The notes: generated from the letters alone by a model not told the origin. Positions 25,945-38,271 are shown, counted from the first letter of the stretch. The stretch: 64,000 nt of DNA from Epiperipatus broadwayi (GCA_028023455.1 JAQFVV010000151.1:341001-405000), one strand, 5' to 3'. Made by a program: numbers and translations.

Positions 25945-26400
25945 CTGCCATTACTTACCTATGGATCCGAAACTTGGTCAATTAATAGAATTATTTTTCA
26001 GAAAATAGAAAGTGAGAGAATAATTATCACTAATATTATCAAGATAATTCCATGAATGATATGATGCAGTGATAAAATAAAAAAAACTCTGGAATTCAAT
26101 TCATAAATTGTGGCTCAGTTTATCACTTCTGATACTGAAAACTTCTTATGAATTCCTAAGCAATAAATCATTTGATTATTATTTACAGAGATAATTAAGA
26201 GGACAAATGAAGCTTGGCTAGACAATATGCTATAAAGATGATAATTATAATCTGGATCCTAAAAATTCTTGTAAAATCCATAAACAGCTGAAAATGAAAT
26301 AGGTAAATGAATGACATAAGAAGCTTTTTCTGGATGGATGTATAGAAGATAAGTTTCAAATCAAAAAATAATAATAATAAACTGGGGGAGAATTTCATTT
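25945..26400 (+). mobile_element. Old RTE-clade LINE fragment, C-terminal part
   Basis: Translation at 25955-25990 gives 'LTYGSETWSINR', the block that stands at 36330 in the better RTE copy as LTYGS then T-x-x-L-N-R-R. After an inserted SINE, 26190-26340 carries the remains of the following W-A-G-H-I-A-R / W-I-P-R block, here shifted and heavily mutated, and a W-M-D-E-I-R relative. The order matches the end of an RTE polyprotein. The copy is far more decayed than the one at 33.6 kb. Confidence 0.5.
26065..26180 (+). mobile_element. SINE family B, copy 3, inside the RTE fragment
   Basis: GCAGTGATAAAATAA, a CTCTGGAATTCAATTCA block, ACTTCTTATGAATTCCTAAG and the family end GCAATAAATCATTTGATTATT. 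It splits the RTE remnant and so inserted later. Confidence 0.6.
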
Positions 26401-26775
26401 TATATTGAAAAGACAATAGCTGAAAATAGTGTACATGACTGTCATTATCATTAGTTATCTGTTAAAAAATAGGTTTTACACATAACTGCACTATCTTATC
26501 CAGGCTTCAATTATTCTAACTGCTCAGACATTTATTGGCACTTCTTTCCTTTCAATCATTAAGCAATCATTTATTTTTTTCATCATTTTAACATTGCAAA
26601 TGCTTTCTTTTCAACTTATCTTTTCCATTTTTTTCAACAGAGTTAATTTCAAGGAAGGGCAAGTTGTACTTGATTACTGAAATTAATACATTGAGTGTAT
26701 CAAACCACTAAAATATTACATGATCATTATTTCCTATGATTACGCTGTTAAAACAGTAGTAAATTCTCCAAACAG
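26401..26775. other. AT-rich DNA, no gene recognised
   Basis: A strong acceptor-like pyrimidine tract ending CAACAG at 26640 is followed by only 12 sense codons, so no exon is called. Confidence 0.4.
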
Positions 26776-27066
26776 TCATGTCACTTAGCACAAACCATAA
26801 CAATCGACAGATGTTAGATGAGTTTGTACATAAAATCTCTAACTAGTGCCTACTTATCAATATTCCCAGATTAGTTTCTAACTTGTGGCTCTCATCAGTG
26901 AGGAGCTTTCAAATCCAAGGCTTCTCACTGACAAAAGTCACAAGCTAGAAACAAGTCTGGAGATATTAGATGAGTAGGGCACTAGATAGAGATTTTATGC
27001 ACAAGTCATATACATAAACTGTCTAGCATCCATTTATTTTATGACTTGCACTGGGTAGCACTACTG
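26776..27066. mobile_element. Fold-back element family 1, most complete copy
   Basis: Left arm 26776-26905: TAGCACAAACC, a GTACATAAAATCTCTAACTAGTGCC block, CTTATCAATATTCCCAGATT, and CTCATCAGTGAGGAGC. The right arm from about 26915 is its reverse complement: CTTCTCACTGACAAAAGTCACAAG, CTAGAAACAAGTCTGGAGATATTAGATGAGTAGGGCACTAG, and then GTCTAGCATCC and GCACTGGGTAGCACTACTG at the far end. Arms of about 130-150 bases around a loop of about 10. No coding content. It abuts a LINE 3' end at 27078. Confidence 0.7.
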
Positions 27067-27077
27067 TATAGAGAATT

Positions 27078-27151
27078 TCTCTGGGCATTATTTCTGAGAG
27101 TTTCCTGACTCCGTATAAAGAGAAGTCACAGTACATCATATCACATCATAT
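27078..27151 (+). mobile_element. LINE 3' end only (5'-truncated copy)
   Basis: CTCTGGGCATTATTTCTGAGAG, TTTCCTGACTCCGTATAAAGAGAAGTCACAG and a CATCATATCACATCATATAA tail match the 3' end of the long LINE at 54450-54505 (CTGGGCATGGTGGCTGAGAG, ACTCCTGACTTCAATAAAGAAGTAACC, ATATCACATC). Only about 70 bases are present, a typical 5'-truncated product. Confidence 0.65.
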
Positions 27152-28155
<1,004 letters not shown>

Positions 28156-28159
28156 CACC

Positions 28160-29385
28160 ATTTTACTTCAAATGTATTTAAATATTAAACCTTTGCTTAT
28201 GTAATTGTTTCTTTTTTTAAAAAAAATGCACTTTTAGAATTAACCCTGGGAGCTTACACTTAAAGTAAAAAAAAAAAAAAAATCAGTCCTATATTTGCTT
28301 TTATACAATATTCATTATTAATATTTATTACATTTTCTAAAATAAAGAAAATATAGTATCTAATATCTTGTAATATAAAACTACATTAAAGGGAATGCTC
28401 AGACGGATAAATTGGTGCGCCTTCAAAAAATTTCATAAAAGTCTTTTAATAAACTATCCCATGTTATTCGGTAAACTGTTTATTGAATTATCAAAATATT
28501 ATTTAGATTATATTTTAAATTTTAGACGGTTTTTTTTTTTTTAACTAATTTGAAACGAGAATGCTACATACAATAATACAATATTTTTATTTTGCCTTCA
28601 GCAAAATTTAATTTAAAACTTTTTATTTTTTCATAAAATAAAATTATAAAGAAGAATATTTCCTTTATATATATGTAAAGTCAGTATTAGATTTGCAGAA
28701 GCATTATAGCTGAAAGAAATGTAACCAGACTGTCTTCAATAAAGAGAGAAGCAGGTCAGATCGGATTTCTTTTATATAAATAAATTGTCAGAATGTAAAA
28801 CAAAAGTATTGATGTTTTAGCAACATAAAGTAAAAGTAATATTCTGAAAATAGAACAAAAAAAAAACTTATATGTAATGAATACTTGATGTATAAACTCA
28901 AATTGCTTTTTAAATAACAGCAAGAAAGATAAAAACAGACTTTTCATAGGACTACTGCAAAGCAAATGTTTCTCCAATAACTCTCATAGAGTGAAAAAGG
29001 TGTTTACTTAATATGACTAGCTGGAAAAGATTTATGACGTTTGCAACGCCTATTTTACCTTTGTAAGGTAGTTAAATATCCATTTACTACCCAATAAAGG
29101 AATGGCAGATAGTTTGATTGTAATCTATTTGAAAAAAAAAAAATTCTATGCCTGCTTAGAATTTGAAGAAAAAATCAAAATTATAATTGTTTTTAATATT
29201 TATTTTTATATCAAAATGCCACACACTAGATTTTGGATTGTTTTTTATTTCGTTTACGATATCACACAACTCCATGATCACACATGTAATGATATGTTGA
29301 GATGCAAGATTAATTCAGAAACTTCTGTGCTGAAGCCCATATACTCAGAGACTCAGCTGATAAATTAGATATTCATTTCCTCTGA
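28160..29385. other. AT-rich DNA, no gene recognised
   Basis: A and T runs, and chance frames at 28756-28977 and 29102-29368. The 28390-28430 patch (GCTCAGACGG, TTGGTGCGCC) is less AT-rich but unassigned. Confidence 0.5.
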
Positions 29386-30200
29386 AACTATCTTACACTA
29401 TTCTAAACTCATTTACTATTATATCTGCAATACCTTTTCCAATCTATAACCATCAAATCATTTGCCTATTTCTATTTTTTATCCCACTTTAATAAAAATG
29501 GTTTTCTGGTTATAATGTCCTTTCTTAATATTCCCTTATTCTAGTCATAAAAACCTAAATAAATAAAAAATCTATATTTTCTCACTCCCTTCTCTTTAAA
29601 GTTTCACCCATTTTCTATATAATTTCTAATGATTCTCTTTAACATTCTACATTTTAAAAATGAATGTTCAGTACTGTCCCTCTCAATCCACATAAACTAC
29701 ATACATCTATACTTTAGATTCTTTTTCTCTTTTTGCAACATTTGCTTAATATTCAAACATCCTATCCCAAAGAGATAAAATGTAAAATGGTTTCTTTTTA
29801 GATCAGGTCAGGAGTTTCTAAGCATAAACTATATTTCCAGACATCATATTAGCTCTAGTCCTTATACTAATGATGATAAACTTCCTCTAGAAGTTATTGT
29901 AAATCCTTTCAAATTTTTTATATCTTTTATTTTTTTATAACTACCAGCTGCTTTTTTTAAATTCACATTTATTTTCTATAATTCTTTCCCTAACCACCAT
30001 ATCTTTTCCCTTTTACCAATCTTTACAATTATATCCTTTTAATATGTATTTTCTATCTATTAATTGTGTACTTTATAAAACTTTTCTTGTCTAACATATT
30101 TGTTAGCCTTTTCATATAACACAAGCAGGCAATATTTTTTACTAATATATTTTCAAGTATATATATATAAATGTTTATTATATCCTTTTCCTGAAGGTTT

Positions 30201-30345
30201 ATGATGTATTTAGATATTAGACTATTCCCATCATCTAAAACTGAATATTGAATGCCTTTAGGAAAATTTAAATACAGTTAATTTTTTTAGAGATATTCAA
30301 TATCAGATGATGAAAATAGTCCAAAATATAAATATTATATCCTTA
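30201..30345. mobile_element. Fold-back family 3, short copy with both arms
   Basis: GATGTATTTAGATATTAGACTATT, CCATCATCTAAAACTGAATATTGAATG on the left is answered by GAGATATTCAATATCAGATGATG, AAAATAGTCCAAAATATAAAT on the right. The middle of the family (as in 52921-53165) is deleted. Confidence 0.55.
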
Positions 30346-30740
30346 TCTTATTAAAAAGGATGACTACTCCATTTTTACTGTCCACTATTCACTATTACTT
30401 CATATTGAATTCTATCTAAAAATTTCTGAGTTTCTGATCAATAAAATGTAACTTCATTTGTATAAATGTTAAAGCTATTCACTTCTTTTCAAATTATTCT
30501 ACATACCTCATATTTATTGTATGAGAAATATGTTAAACTTTCTTGCACCATACAGCAATAATCTCTCTCCTCTACTGTTTTATAAATTATTTTATATCTT
30601 ACGTATTTTTATTCTTATTTAAATCTAAACTATTTTTTAATTCATATTCATTTATCACAAATATAATTTTCCTCTAACCAACTTACTTATCATTCTTTCC
30701 CATATTTCATAGTAATGAATACTCTAATGCTCATAATTAA

Positions 30741-30832
30741 TAAGAAATTTTGAGCACTAGAAATGATGGAACTGAAATTGTGATCTATGGATCTTGAGTT
30801 CTAGATTTATCACCCTACTACTATTGTACCAA
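30741..30832 (-). mobile_element. SINE family B, copy 4
   Basis: The reverse complement reads CAATAGTAGTAGGGTGATAAA, CTAGAACTCAAGATCCATAGATCAC and CTAGTGCTCAAAATTTCTTA, the family B order. It is inserted in LINE wreckage. Confidence 0.55.
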
Positions 30833-31444
30833 ATCACTCAGGATAATATAATTATTACTTGTAATATACTGTACTCTTTGCATATTTATCCTATTTCTTA
30901 TACAAATATATAACAATATTTTTTTTATGTTTTAACCTTGTGTGTTGTAAAACCTTTCTTATTCCAGCATATTTAATATTGTCTTGCATGATTTATTTAA
31001 ATTCTTCTTACTAATCTATTTGCATTCATATTTTATAATCTTCCAAAATTGTAAATTTTTCGTTTAAAAAGGGGGGACCCACCCCAAATTCTCTTGAATA
31101 GGATTATCACACAATTCACCATCTAATGCATATCTTCTTTACTTTTTTTAAATATTATGAGTGCACACCAAATCTTTGAAACCATTCTATATATCTCATA
31201 TTTATTTTATATGAAATATGCCAGATGATTAATCAAGCTCTATTCTACTTTTTGTGACTTCTGTCTCAACTACACTTCCTAACTGTCTGTAAAATTTCTT
31301 TTATTTAACAAAGTATTTAACTATCCAAACTCTTCTATTTTTTCCAAAATAAATTCTACCTATTAGCATACTTTAGTTTTATCAAAATTTTATCAATATC
31401 TTAGACTTTCATTACAAAATTTATATTTTACATAGTAAAATAAG

Positions 31445-31549
31445 TAAATGATTTACTGTTTGAGAGTACATAAAAAATGGAATATCAGAAATGGTAGTTT
31501 TGAGATATGGTCATGAAGCTTGAGTTCCAGGATCTTTGCCACTGCACTA
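31445..31549 (-). mobile_element. SINE family B, copy 5
   Basis: The reverse complement begins AGTGCAGTGGCAAAGATCCTGGAACTCAAGCTTCATGACC and ends near GTACTCTCAAACAGTAAATCATTTAC, matching the family head and tail. Confidence 0.55.
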
Positions 31550-31582
31550 TATATATATACACACACACCTATATATATATAT
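31550..31582 (+). repeat. TA/CA microsatellite
   Basis: TATATATATACACACACACCTATATATATATATG directly beside the family B SINE. Confidence 0.8.
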
Positions 31583-31623
31583 GTAATAATATTATAATTC
31601 AAAGTCTGTATTTCTTCAAATCA

Positions 31624-32161
31624 ATATACGTAATCTTATAATTGAATATTTATAAATACAGTAATTAGATATATGCAAAGTATAACTTTAAAAATTTATC
31701 CACTTAGGAGTGTGTCCGACTATCCTCTTAGTCTTTGTCAACTAACACTTTCAAAAGCTAACCTTCCCACAATTCTGTGATCTTAATGTTTTCTGCCTGT
31801 CTGTTATTTAAGTCTTGTTTGTATTTGTATATTAGCATAGCTTCCTTTATTTTCCTTTTGTGGTTATTATTATTATTTTTTAATAATGTAAAAATATTGC
31901 AAACTGAAAAAATAACAACAAATGGAAAATAAAGGAATCTATGCTAATATACAAATACAAACAAGACTTAATTAGCAGACAGTCAGTAAACATGAAGATC
32001 ATAGAATTGTGGGAAAGTTAACCTTTCAAAGTGTTAGTTGACAAAGACTATGAGGATAGTCTAGTCAAAAGCACTCCTAAATGGATAAAAATTTTAAAGT
32101 TATAATTTACATATATCTAATTACTGTATTTATAAATATTCAATTATGAGATTACATATAC
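31624..32161. mobile_element. Large palindromic (fold-back) element, about 540 bp
   Basis: Arms of about 250 bases, 31624-31875 and 31907-32161, are reverse complements with few mismatches. ATATACGTAATC / GATTACATATA, TATTTATAAATACAGTAATTAGATATATG / CATATATCTAATTACTGTATTTATAAATA, CTTTGTCAACTAACACTTTC / GAAAGTGTTAGTTGACAAAG-type pairs, and CAAACAAGACTTAA pairs are found in mirrored order. The loop is about 31 bases. There is no coding content. It lies inside LINE wreckage, which dates it as younger. It would form a long hairpin in RNA. Confidence 0.8.
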
Positions 32162-33153
32162 ATATTCCTATCGTCGCTGAAAACTTCTCTAACAACAGTT
32201 CAGCTTTTATGCAATTTGAAAAAAAATATATCAACAAAAGGAGAAATGAATTACCACATTAATATTATCTCGATTCTCCCTAAGAAAATTCCCACTCTCA
32301 TCCCTAACCTTTCTATCTCAATATACAATCCACTTAGAAAGAAAATTAAAAAATCAACAAAGACAATGAGAACCTCTGTTTTAACCTGATTAACCATTGC
32401 CAATTCTATAATATCTGGTTATAAAAAAGTATTCTTAGAAAAAAAATTTTTTTTTTAGTATCAAAATCTTTTTAAGACTTTTCCATAACCTATTTCTATT
32501 TACCCTATCATAAGTCTCTTCAACATCTAAAAAGGCATTTAATTTTTTTTTTCTTGTAAGATATTTTACTTAATTGAGTAATGATTAACATGTCATCTTT
32601 TGCATATCTTTCTGAATAAAACCTTCCTTGCTATTATATATATATATAAATGTTTATGAACTATGGAAATTATCGTTACCATCAACTGCTAATAATTGAT
32701 CTAAAATGTTTTCTCTTCCATTCTATATCCATTTAACTGAAATCATATTATTATCTATAACTTAAGTGAATTATCTTTTTTTTTTTTAAAAAAAAAGTCA
32801 TTGCTTACCTTTTCACATCTAATACTTTAGTTGACATCCCACCTTTTCTTCTTGTTTTTATTCTATTTATTTTTGAGTCATTTATTCTATTTACCTCTAT
32901 TAATTTAACCTTTCTGATGATGTGGATTCTCTTTCCAATTTCCTACTTTCTGAAGTAGTTACTGATTCCCTCTCTCAACATTTACCATTGACAACTAAAT
33001 ACTACCACTGATTAAAAATAGAAGTAAATATCATTATAATTTAAAAACTTTTTTGCTGTAGTTTATACTTTATAAACCATTTTCTAATTTATATTGTTAT
33101 TTTAAGCAGATAAAGCTTTTTATTTAAATACTAAATAATATATATATATATAT

Positions 33154-33630
33154 TGAACTGGATTCCAAAAACGGTTTATTCTTGTTAGGTTTAAATACCT
33201 TTTAAAATAATTTCTTATAATACAGGAATGGACTGGCCATTCAAATAGAGAGGAGAATACCATTGATAGCATAGCCATCAATGATAAACATGGTCAAATC
33301 AAGCTATGGAAAGCATAACATGATCACATTTCTGACTGTGGCCCACCTTGATTGCTGGATTCAAACCCCTACCATCCAAAGCATTTTATTTGTTTTGAGG
33401 ATCAACCTCAGGCACTAGCCAACTATAGGTTATATAATCAGCATGCTTCAGATAACAGGCATACAATCCAACATTTGAAATATCACATGGCTAGCTCATA
33501 CTCTGTCTCAGAGTCCAGCATATTTACTTAACGCATAAAATTACATTAGTTTACTACTGAGGCAGTAACAAGAGAGAGAGAGAGAGAAAATAGACAAAAT
33601 AATAATTAAGTAAACATTATTATTTAATTA
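33154..33630 (-). mobile_element. LTR-type repeat, left copy, first piece
   Basis: This and 36751-37943 together match 39687-41380 over their whole length, in the same orientation. It begins with TGAACTGG directly after a TA run (minus-strand end ...CCAGTTCA). The piece includes a shared TCAAACCCCTACCATCC block, GCATTTTATTTGTTTTGAG and GACAAAATAATAATTAAGTAAACATTATTATTTAATTA, where the RTE insertion cuts it. See the element described under the internal region. Confidence 0.6.
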
Positions 33631-36600
33631 GCCAGCGTGGTGAGTTTATTGGCTTTTTACCTCTGAGTTTAAGATCAAGAAACACCATGGTCTGTCTTCT
33701 CAATGCCTGATAGGGCAGAATGAATGTTTGTGTAAATTATAAATATTTTTCCAATATATATATATACAATTATGACAGACAAAAATAAAGCATGGCCCTT
33801 ATTCCCAGGAGGCTGTAAAGTCACCAACCAAGGCAGCGGGTGGTGGCTAAAGGCGGAGGGTGCTAAGAATCCCCTGATTGTGGACCCAGGCTGCCATTTG
33901 ATGACAACTTTTTATTTAGGTACTTACAACTGCACATCACTTTCAAGTGAAGGAAGATTGCAAGAATTAGAAGAAGAATTGTCTTATATTAAATGGGATA
34001 TTATTGGACTTTGTGAAGTTAAAAGAAAAGGTGAAGAGACAATTGATTTAAAAAGTGGACATATATTCTATTATAAAGGCACAAATATTGGAAATACAAG
34101 TGGAATAGGATTCATCATAAATAAAAAGTGGAAGAACAATATTGTGGAGATTGATGGTGTATCAGACAGAGTGGCAAGATTAGTTATACAACTTAATAGC
34201 AGATACCAAATGCAGATAATTCAGGTTTATGCCCCAACAAGTTCTCATAGTGATGAAGTAGTAGAAGATTTTTATATGGATGTACAAAAGGCTTTTGATC
34301 AGAGTAAACAACATTTTAAAATTGTTATGGGAGACTTTAATGCTAGAATTGGTAAACAAATGAAAGATGAAAGTGCTGTAGGTAATTTTGGTTATGGTAA
34401 TAGAAATGAGAGAGGACATAGACTTGTGGAGTTTGCAGAAAAAGAAAAACTTTATATTCTGAATTCTTTTTTTTTTTTGAGAAAAATGCTAAAAGAAAAT
34501 GGACATGGAAGCATCCAAATGAAGGTACAGCAGAATTGGATTATATTTTGACTAACAGGAAATACATATTTCAAGTGTGTAATGTTCTTAATAGATTTAA
34601 CACAGGAAGTGATCATCGATTAGTAAGATGCAAGATACGTGTTAATGTAAAACTAGAAAGACAAAAATTGTTAAGAAAAACAATACAGTTGATATTCCTA
34701 ATCTTCAGAAACATTCTAATGAATTTAAATTAGAACTTACAAATCGGTTTCAAGTATTAGTAGATTTTGAACATGATTCAGATTTGAATGAAATTAATAT
34801 GAAAATAACTGATACACTTTTAAAAACTGCAAGAAAGATAGCTGGTAGAAAAAAGCAGCAATTGACCAATAAAATTTCTACTGAGACTAGAGAATTTATG
34901 AAGAAAAGAAGAAATATGAAGATATACAAAAATGATGCATTAAAAAGAATTGAATATCTCTAATTTTGTAAAATGGTGCAGAAAAGAGTTAAAAATGATA
35001 TAAGAAAGTATAACTGTGAACTAGCAAGAAAAGCTGTAGAAGAAAATAAAAGTCTTAAGAATGTAAAACAACATTTTGGTATTGGTAGGAAATTTATATC
35101 TGCAATAAGAAAAAAAGATGGAATTATTACTAAAAAGAGAGATGACATCATGAAATTGGTAGAAAATTTTTATCAAGAATTATATAGTAATAAAGAACAA
35201 GTACCTCCTATATCTATTACATCTTCCAAATTGCCCAGAATTTTAAATGAAGAAGTGAGAAATGCAATTAAATGTATGAAGAAAGGAAAGGCTCCAGGTA
35301 ATGATGGAATTATAATTGATATATTAAAAGAAGCAGGTGAAGAAACAGAAATTTTTTTAGCAAAGTTATATACTAAATGTCTAAATGATAAAGATGTACC
35401 GGATGATTGGAAGAATGCAGTAATAATATTAATATTTAAAAAAGGTGATAAAGAAGATATTAGAAATTACAGACCTATCAGCCTTTTATCAGTTTTATAT
35501 AAAATTTTTACCAAGATAATTACAACTCGTCTACAGAGAACATTGGATTTCCACCAACCAAGAGAACAAGCTGGATTTAAAAGTGGTTTTAGTACAGTAG
35601 ATCATATTCAGGTATTGAGAGAAGTTATAAAAAAGACAAATGAATATGAGTTGTCATTACATTATGTTTTGGATTTGTAGATTATGAAAAGGCATTTGAT
35701 TCTATAAACATTTCTTTAGTGATTAAAGCATTGGATCATCAAGGTATAGATCCAGGATATTGTCATATTTTAAAGAATATTTATAAAAATGCAACAGCAA
35801 TGATTAGATTACATAATGATACTGGGAAAGTCAACATTGAGAAAGGTGTAAGACAAGGTGACTCCATATCTCCAAAACTTTTTACAGCAGTGCTGCAAGA
35901 AGTATTTTGTGGATTAAAATGAGAAACTAAAGGAGTGAAAGTAAATGGAGATTATTTAAGTCATTTAGATTTCGCAGATGATATAGTTGTTTTTGCAAAT
36001 AATGCTTCAGAGCTGCAGGAAATGTTGCAGGAGTTATCAGATGAAAGTAGGAAAGTAGGACTAAAGATAAATGTTAAAAAGACTAAAGTAATGTTTAATC
36101 GATTTGCTCAAAATATGAAAATAAAGATTGATTATGATGAATTAGAAGAAGTTAACAGTTACAAATACCTTGGTCAGATTATTAATACAGATGGAAACAT
36201 AATGGAGGAAATTTATCATAGAATTAAACTTGGTTGGAGTGCTTTTGGTAGAAATAACTTGATACTAAAAGGAAATATGCCTATGTGTTTGAAAAGGAAG
36301 GTTTTTAACAAATGTGTTTTACCAGTTCTTACTTATGGATCTAAGACTTGAACACTTAATAGAAGAGCAATACAGAGACTTCAGAACACTCAAAGAAGTA
36401 TGGAAAGATGTATGTTGGGAGTAACAAGAAGAGATCGAAAACGCAATGTATGGGTAAGAGAACAAACAGGTGTTACTGACCTCACTGAAAAAATTAAAAG
36501 ATTGAAGTGACATTGGGCTGGACATATTGCTAGAAGAGATGATAATAGATGGGCAATTGAAATTTTAAACTGGATTCCAAGAGATTGTAAAAGACCCAGA

Positions 36601-36750
36601 AAGAGACCGCATGTGAGATGGATGGATGAAATAAGAAAGTGTGCAGGGGTGATGTGGAGAAGAGAAGCTAAAGATCAAAGAAGATGGATTAAACTTGGAG
36701 ACCTTCATCCTGCAGTGGATTGATAATGGTTGATAATGATGATGATGATG
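33631..36750 (+). mobile_element. Near full-length RTE-clade LINE inserted in an older repeat
   Basis: Its ends are fixed by comparison with the uninterrupted repeat copy at 40160-40190: host sequence stops at TATTTAATTA (33630) and resumes at ACATATATTT (36751). The 3.1 kb length fits a complete RTE element. The 5' untranslated part begins GCCAGCGTGGTGAG. One polyprotein (APE endonuclease plus reverse transcriptase) follows, then a short tail of GAT repeats (GATAATGATGATGATGATG), as usual for RTEs. There is no target duplication; the intact copy has five extra bases (TGCAC) at the join. Breaks in the ORF are listed separately. Confidence 0.9.
33772..36723 (+). pseudogene. RTE polyprotein, APE endonuclease + reverse transcriptase, broken
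   Basis: The product would nick chromosomal DNA and copy element RNA at the nick. An open frame starts at 33772, but the family-like protein begins near 33901 with 'LGTYNCTSLSSEGRLQELEE'. Endonuclease motifs: 'WDIIGLCEVKRKGEE' (~33992), 'IIQVYAPTSSH' (~34220), 'VMGDFNARIG' (~34325), and after the frameshift 'TGSDHRLV' (~34603). RT motifs: 'KAPGNDGI' (~35290), '[20 protein letters not shown]' (~35431), '[11 protein letters not shown]' (~35672), 'GVRQGDSISPKLF' (~35846), 'FADDIVVF' (~35971), 'NSYKYLGQIIN' (~36155). C-terminal 'WAGHIARRDDNRW' and 'RWMDEIRKCAGVMWRREA' follow. Damage: frameshift at the T run near 34470, a further frame change near 34690, stop near 34961, frameshift near 35660, and stops at about 35921, 36350 and 36509 that each replace an expected tryptophan. 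Catalytic F-A-D-D is intact. Recognisable but dead. Confidence 0.9.
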
Positions 36751-37943
36751 ACATATATTTAACATAATATAACAATAATAAATTTTACATAAGAAAATTT
36801 TAAATGATTACTTTATGCTATAGTTATAATAGTCCATTAAAGTTCACTTCATTTAAAAATAATGAGTCTAGACTGTGATCAGAATATATTTTAAATATCT
36901 TTACCTAGGTTTTCATTTGTTTTATTTTCCAACTGGTTGGCCTTTTCTTTCTCCATTGATGGTCTTATGGCTTTCCTTCCAGGTTTTTGTCAAACAATGA
37001 GAGTTTATGGCAGCATATATTTCACCATTTTGCCATTAATTCCAGGTATTGATTCAGGTGGAATAATTGGTAGCTGAGGGCTTGGGCATGAAGTCCTGTT
37101 GGACACTCCTATGGCTTATGTGGCTTCTGCATTATTGTTGACCACAGTAGTAATGACTGGTTTACTACTGCACTAACAGTTTCTGAATATCTGGATCTTT
37201 GGAGCAATGGATAATGTAAGAACACAAATGAAGACTGGAGTGACTCAATCACTAAATGAAGGTGGGAACTTGAATTGAACTTGGACTGAACTGAATTACA
37301 GATTAAAAAGCAGAATGATCTAGCTAGCAGATTGCCGCCTTGATTAAATAACAATAGGCTGTAGTGATTTATATACTTTTTTCTCTCATTGTTTTTAATA
37401 TCTTATCTTTATTTTTAATTTTGATCATAACTTAAGTCTGTTTTTAATTATTTTTACATTTCCTTTAATCTAATCTTTTGCTTAAATTAATCTACTCTAT
37501 CATCAATAGTTTACAATCTTTTAATTAATACAATTTCAATATCATTATCAGTCAGAAATCTTATAAACTAATTTCATTTTTGAAAGTTTTTTTTTTTACA
37601 AACTAATTTTTAGTCTGATTTCACATTTTCTTATTTTATATCTTACTCTTTTTTTATTTATATAAAAAAAAGGGAAAGGCTGAATTTTAAATCATTTACT
37701 TTTATTTTTGATTTTCCTAACATTCTACTCATCCACCCTCTTAATAAGAACAGTTTTATTCTAAACGAAAAATATCTTGCAATTTTTTGCAAAATTTGCA
37801 TTTTAAAATCTATTTAAAAAAAAAAAAACATATTTTTCTACTTTCATTTTTATTAATAATTTAATCATTTATTTTTGAATGAAAAATATGTAACATGAGC
37901 TATATGTGTGCATTTTATAGATATATCTCTTGCTGGTGTTACA
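36751..37943 (-). mobile_element. LTR-type repeat, left copy, second piece
   Basis: Continues the match to 40181-41380: CATAATATAACAATAATAAATTTTACATAAG, TCAAACAATGAGAGTTT, GCAGTAGTAATGACTGG-type blocks, CTAAATGAAGGTGGGAACTTG, TATCAGTCAGAAATCTTATAAACTAATT. It ends ...CTTGCTGGTGTTACA at 37943, so the minus-strand repeat starts TGTAACACC. Minus-strand GTATATAAATCAC at about 37370 is a TATA-like box within it. Just outside (37944-37965) the minus strand is CAACAGAGGGGTATGGG, a plausible polypurine tract. Confidence 0.55.
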
Positions 37944-38071
37944 ACCCATACCCCTCTGTTGAGAGGCAAAATGCTTCAATTTGACCCATTTTAGCTCTGA
38001 CATTTTATTTTAAACTTTCCAATTTGATTTTTCATTTTTATTTATTTGGTTTTTTTTCTAAAAAAAAATAA

Positions 38072-38271
38072 GTTTAGATTTGCTCAATATTGTCAAGCTA
38101 CAGAGGGTGACTTTTCTTACACTGTTCTATCTCATCAGGCCATAATCTGCATTGACTGACAATAATTATGTGTTTAGATTTGCTCAATATTGACAAACTA
38201 CAGAGGGTGACTTTTCTTACACTGTTCTATCTCATCAGGCCATAATTTGCATTGACTGGAAATGATTATGT
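38072..38271. repeat. 100-bp tandem duplication
   Basis: GTTTAGATTTGCTCAATATTG starts at 38072 and 38172. The two 100-base units share ACAGAGGGTGACTTTTCTTACACTG and ATCTCATCAGGCCATAAT with only a handful of differences. Confidence 0.9.

Larger units (their letters stand above)
29390..33110 (-). mobile_element. Minus-strand LINE wreckage (at least two overlapping copies)
   Basis: The plus strand here is pyrimidine-rich and the minus strand reads as broken LINE ORF2. At 32540-32465 it gives 'FLDVEETYDRVNRNRLWKSL', RT motif A in the same wording as the LINE at 50.7 kb (IDIEQACDRVNRNRLW). At about 29710-29660 it gives a damaged C-terminal S-L-C-G / F-L-K-C-R-M-L-K block, the zinc-type end of this LINE group. 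Segments at 30480-30560 and 31150-31230 are two versions of one LINE region (CATATTTATT flanked by the same blocks; also seen at 59310), so two copies overlap here. Three fold-back elements or SINE groups interrupt it. No open frame of useful length survives. Confidence 0.6.

Noticed and set aside
26640-26681. Possible terminal exon after a strong TTTTTTCAACAG acceptor
   Set aside because: Only 12 sense codons before a stop and no upstream plus-strand exon found, so chance is the simpler reading.
37280-37350. Minus-strand AAGGCGGCAATCTGCTAG, reminiscent of tRNA-derived cephalopod SINE heads
   Set aside because: Box B is not convincing and the characteristic downstream SINE body is absent. 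The sequence is simply part of the LTR-type repeat.
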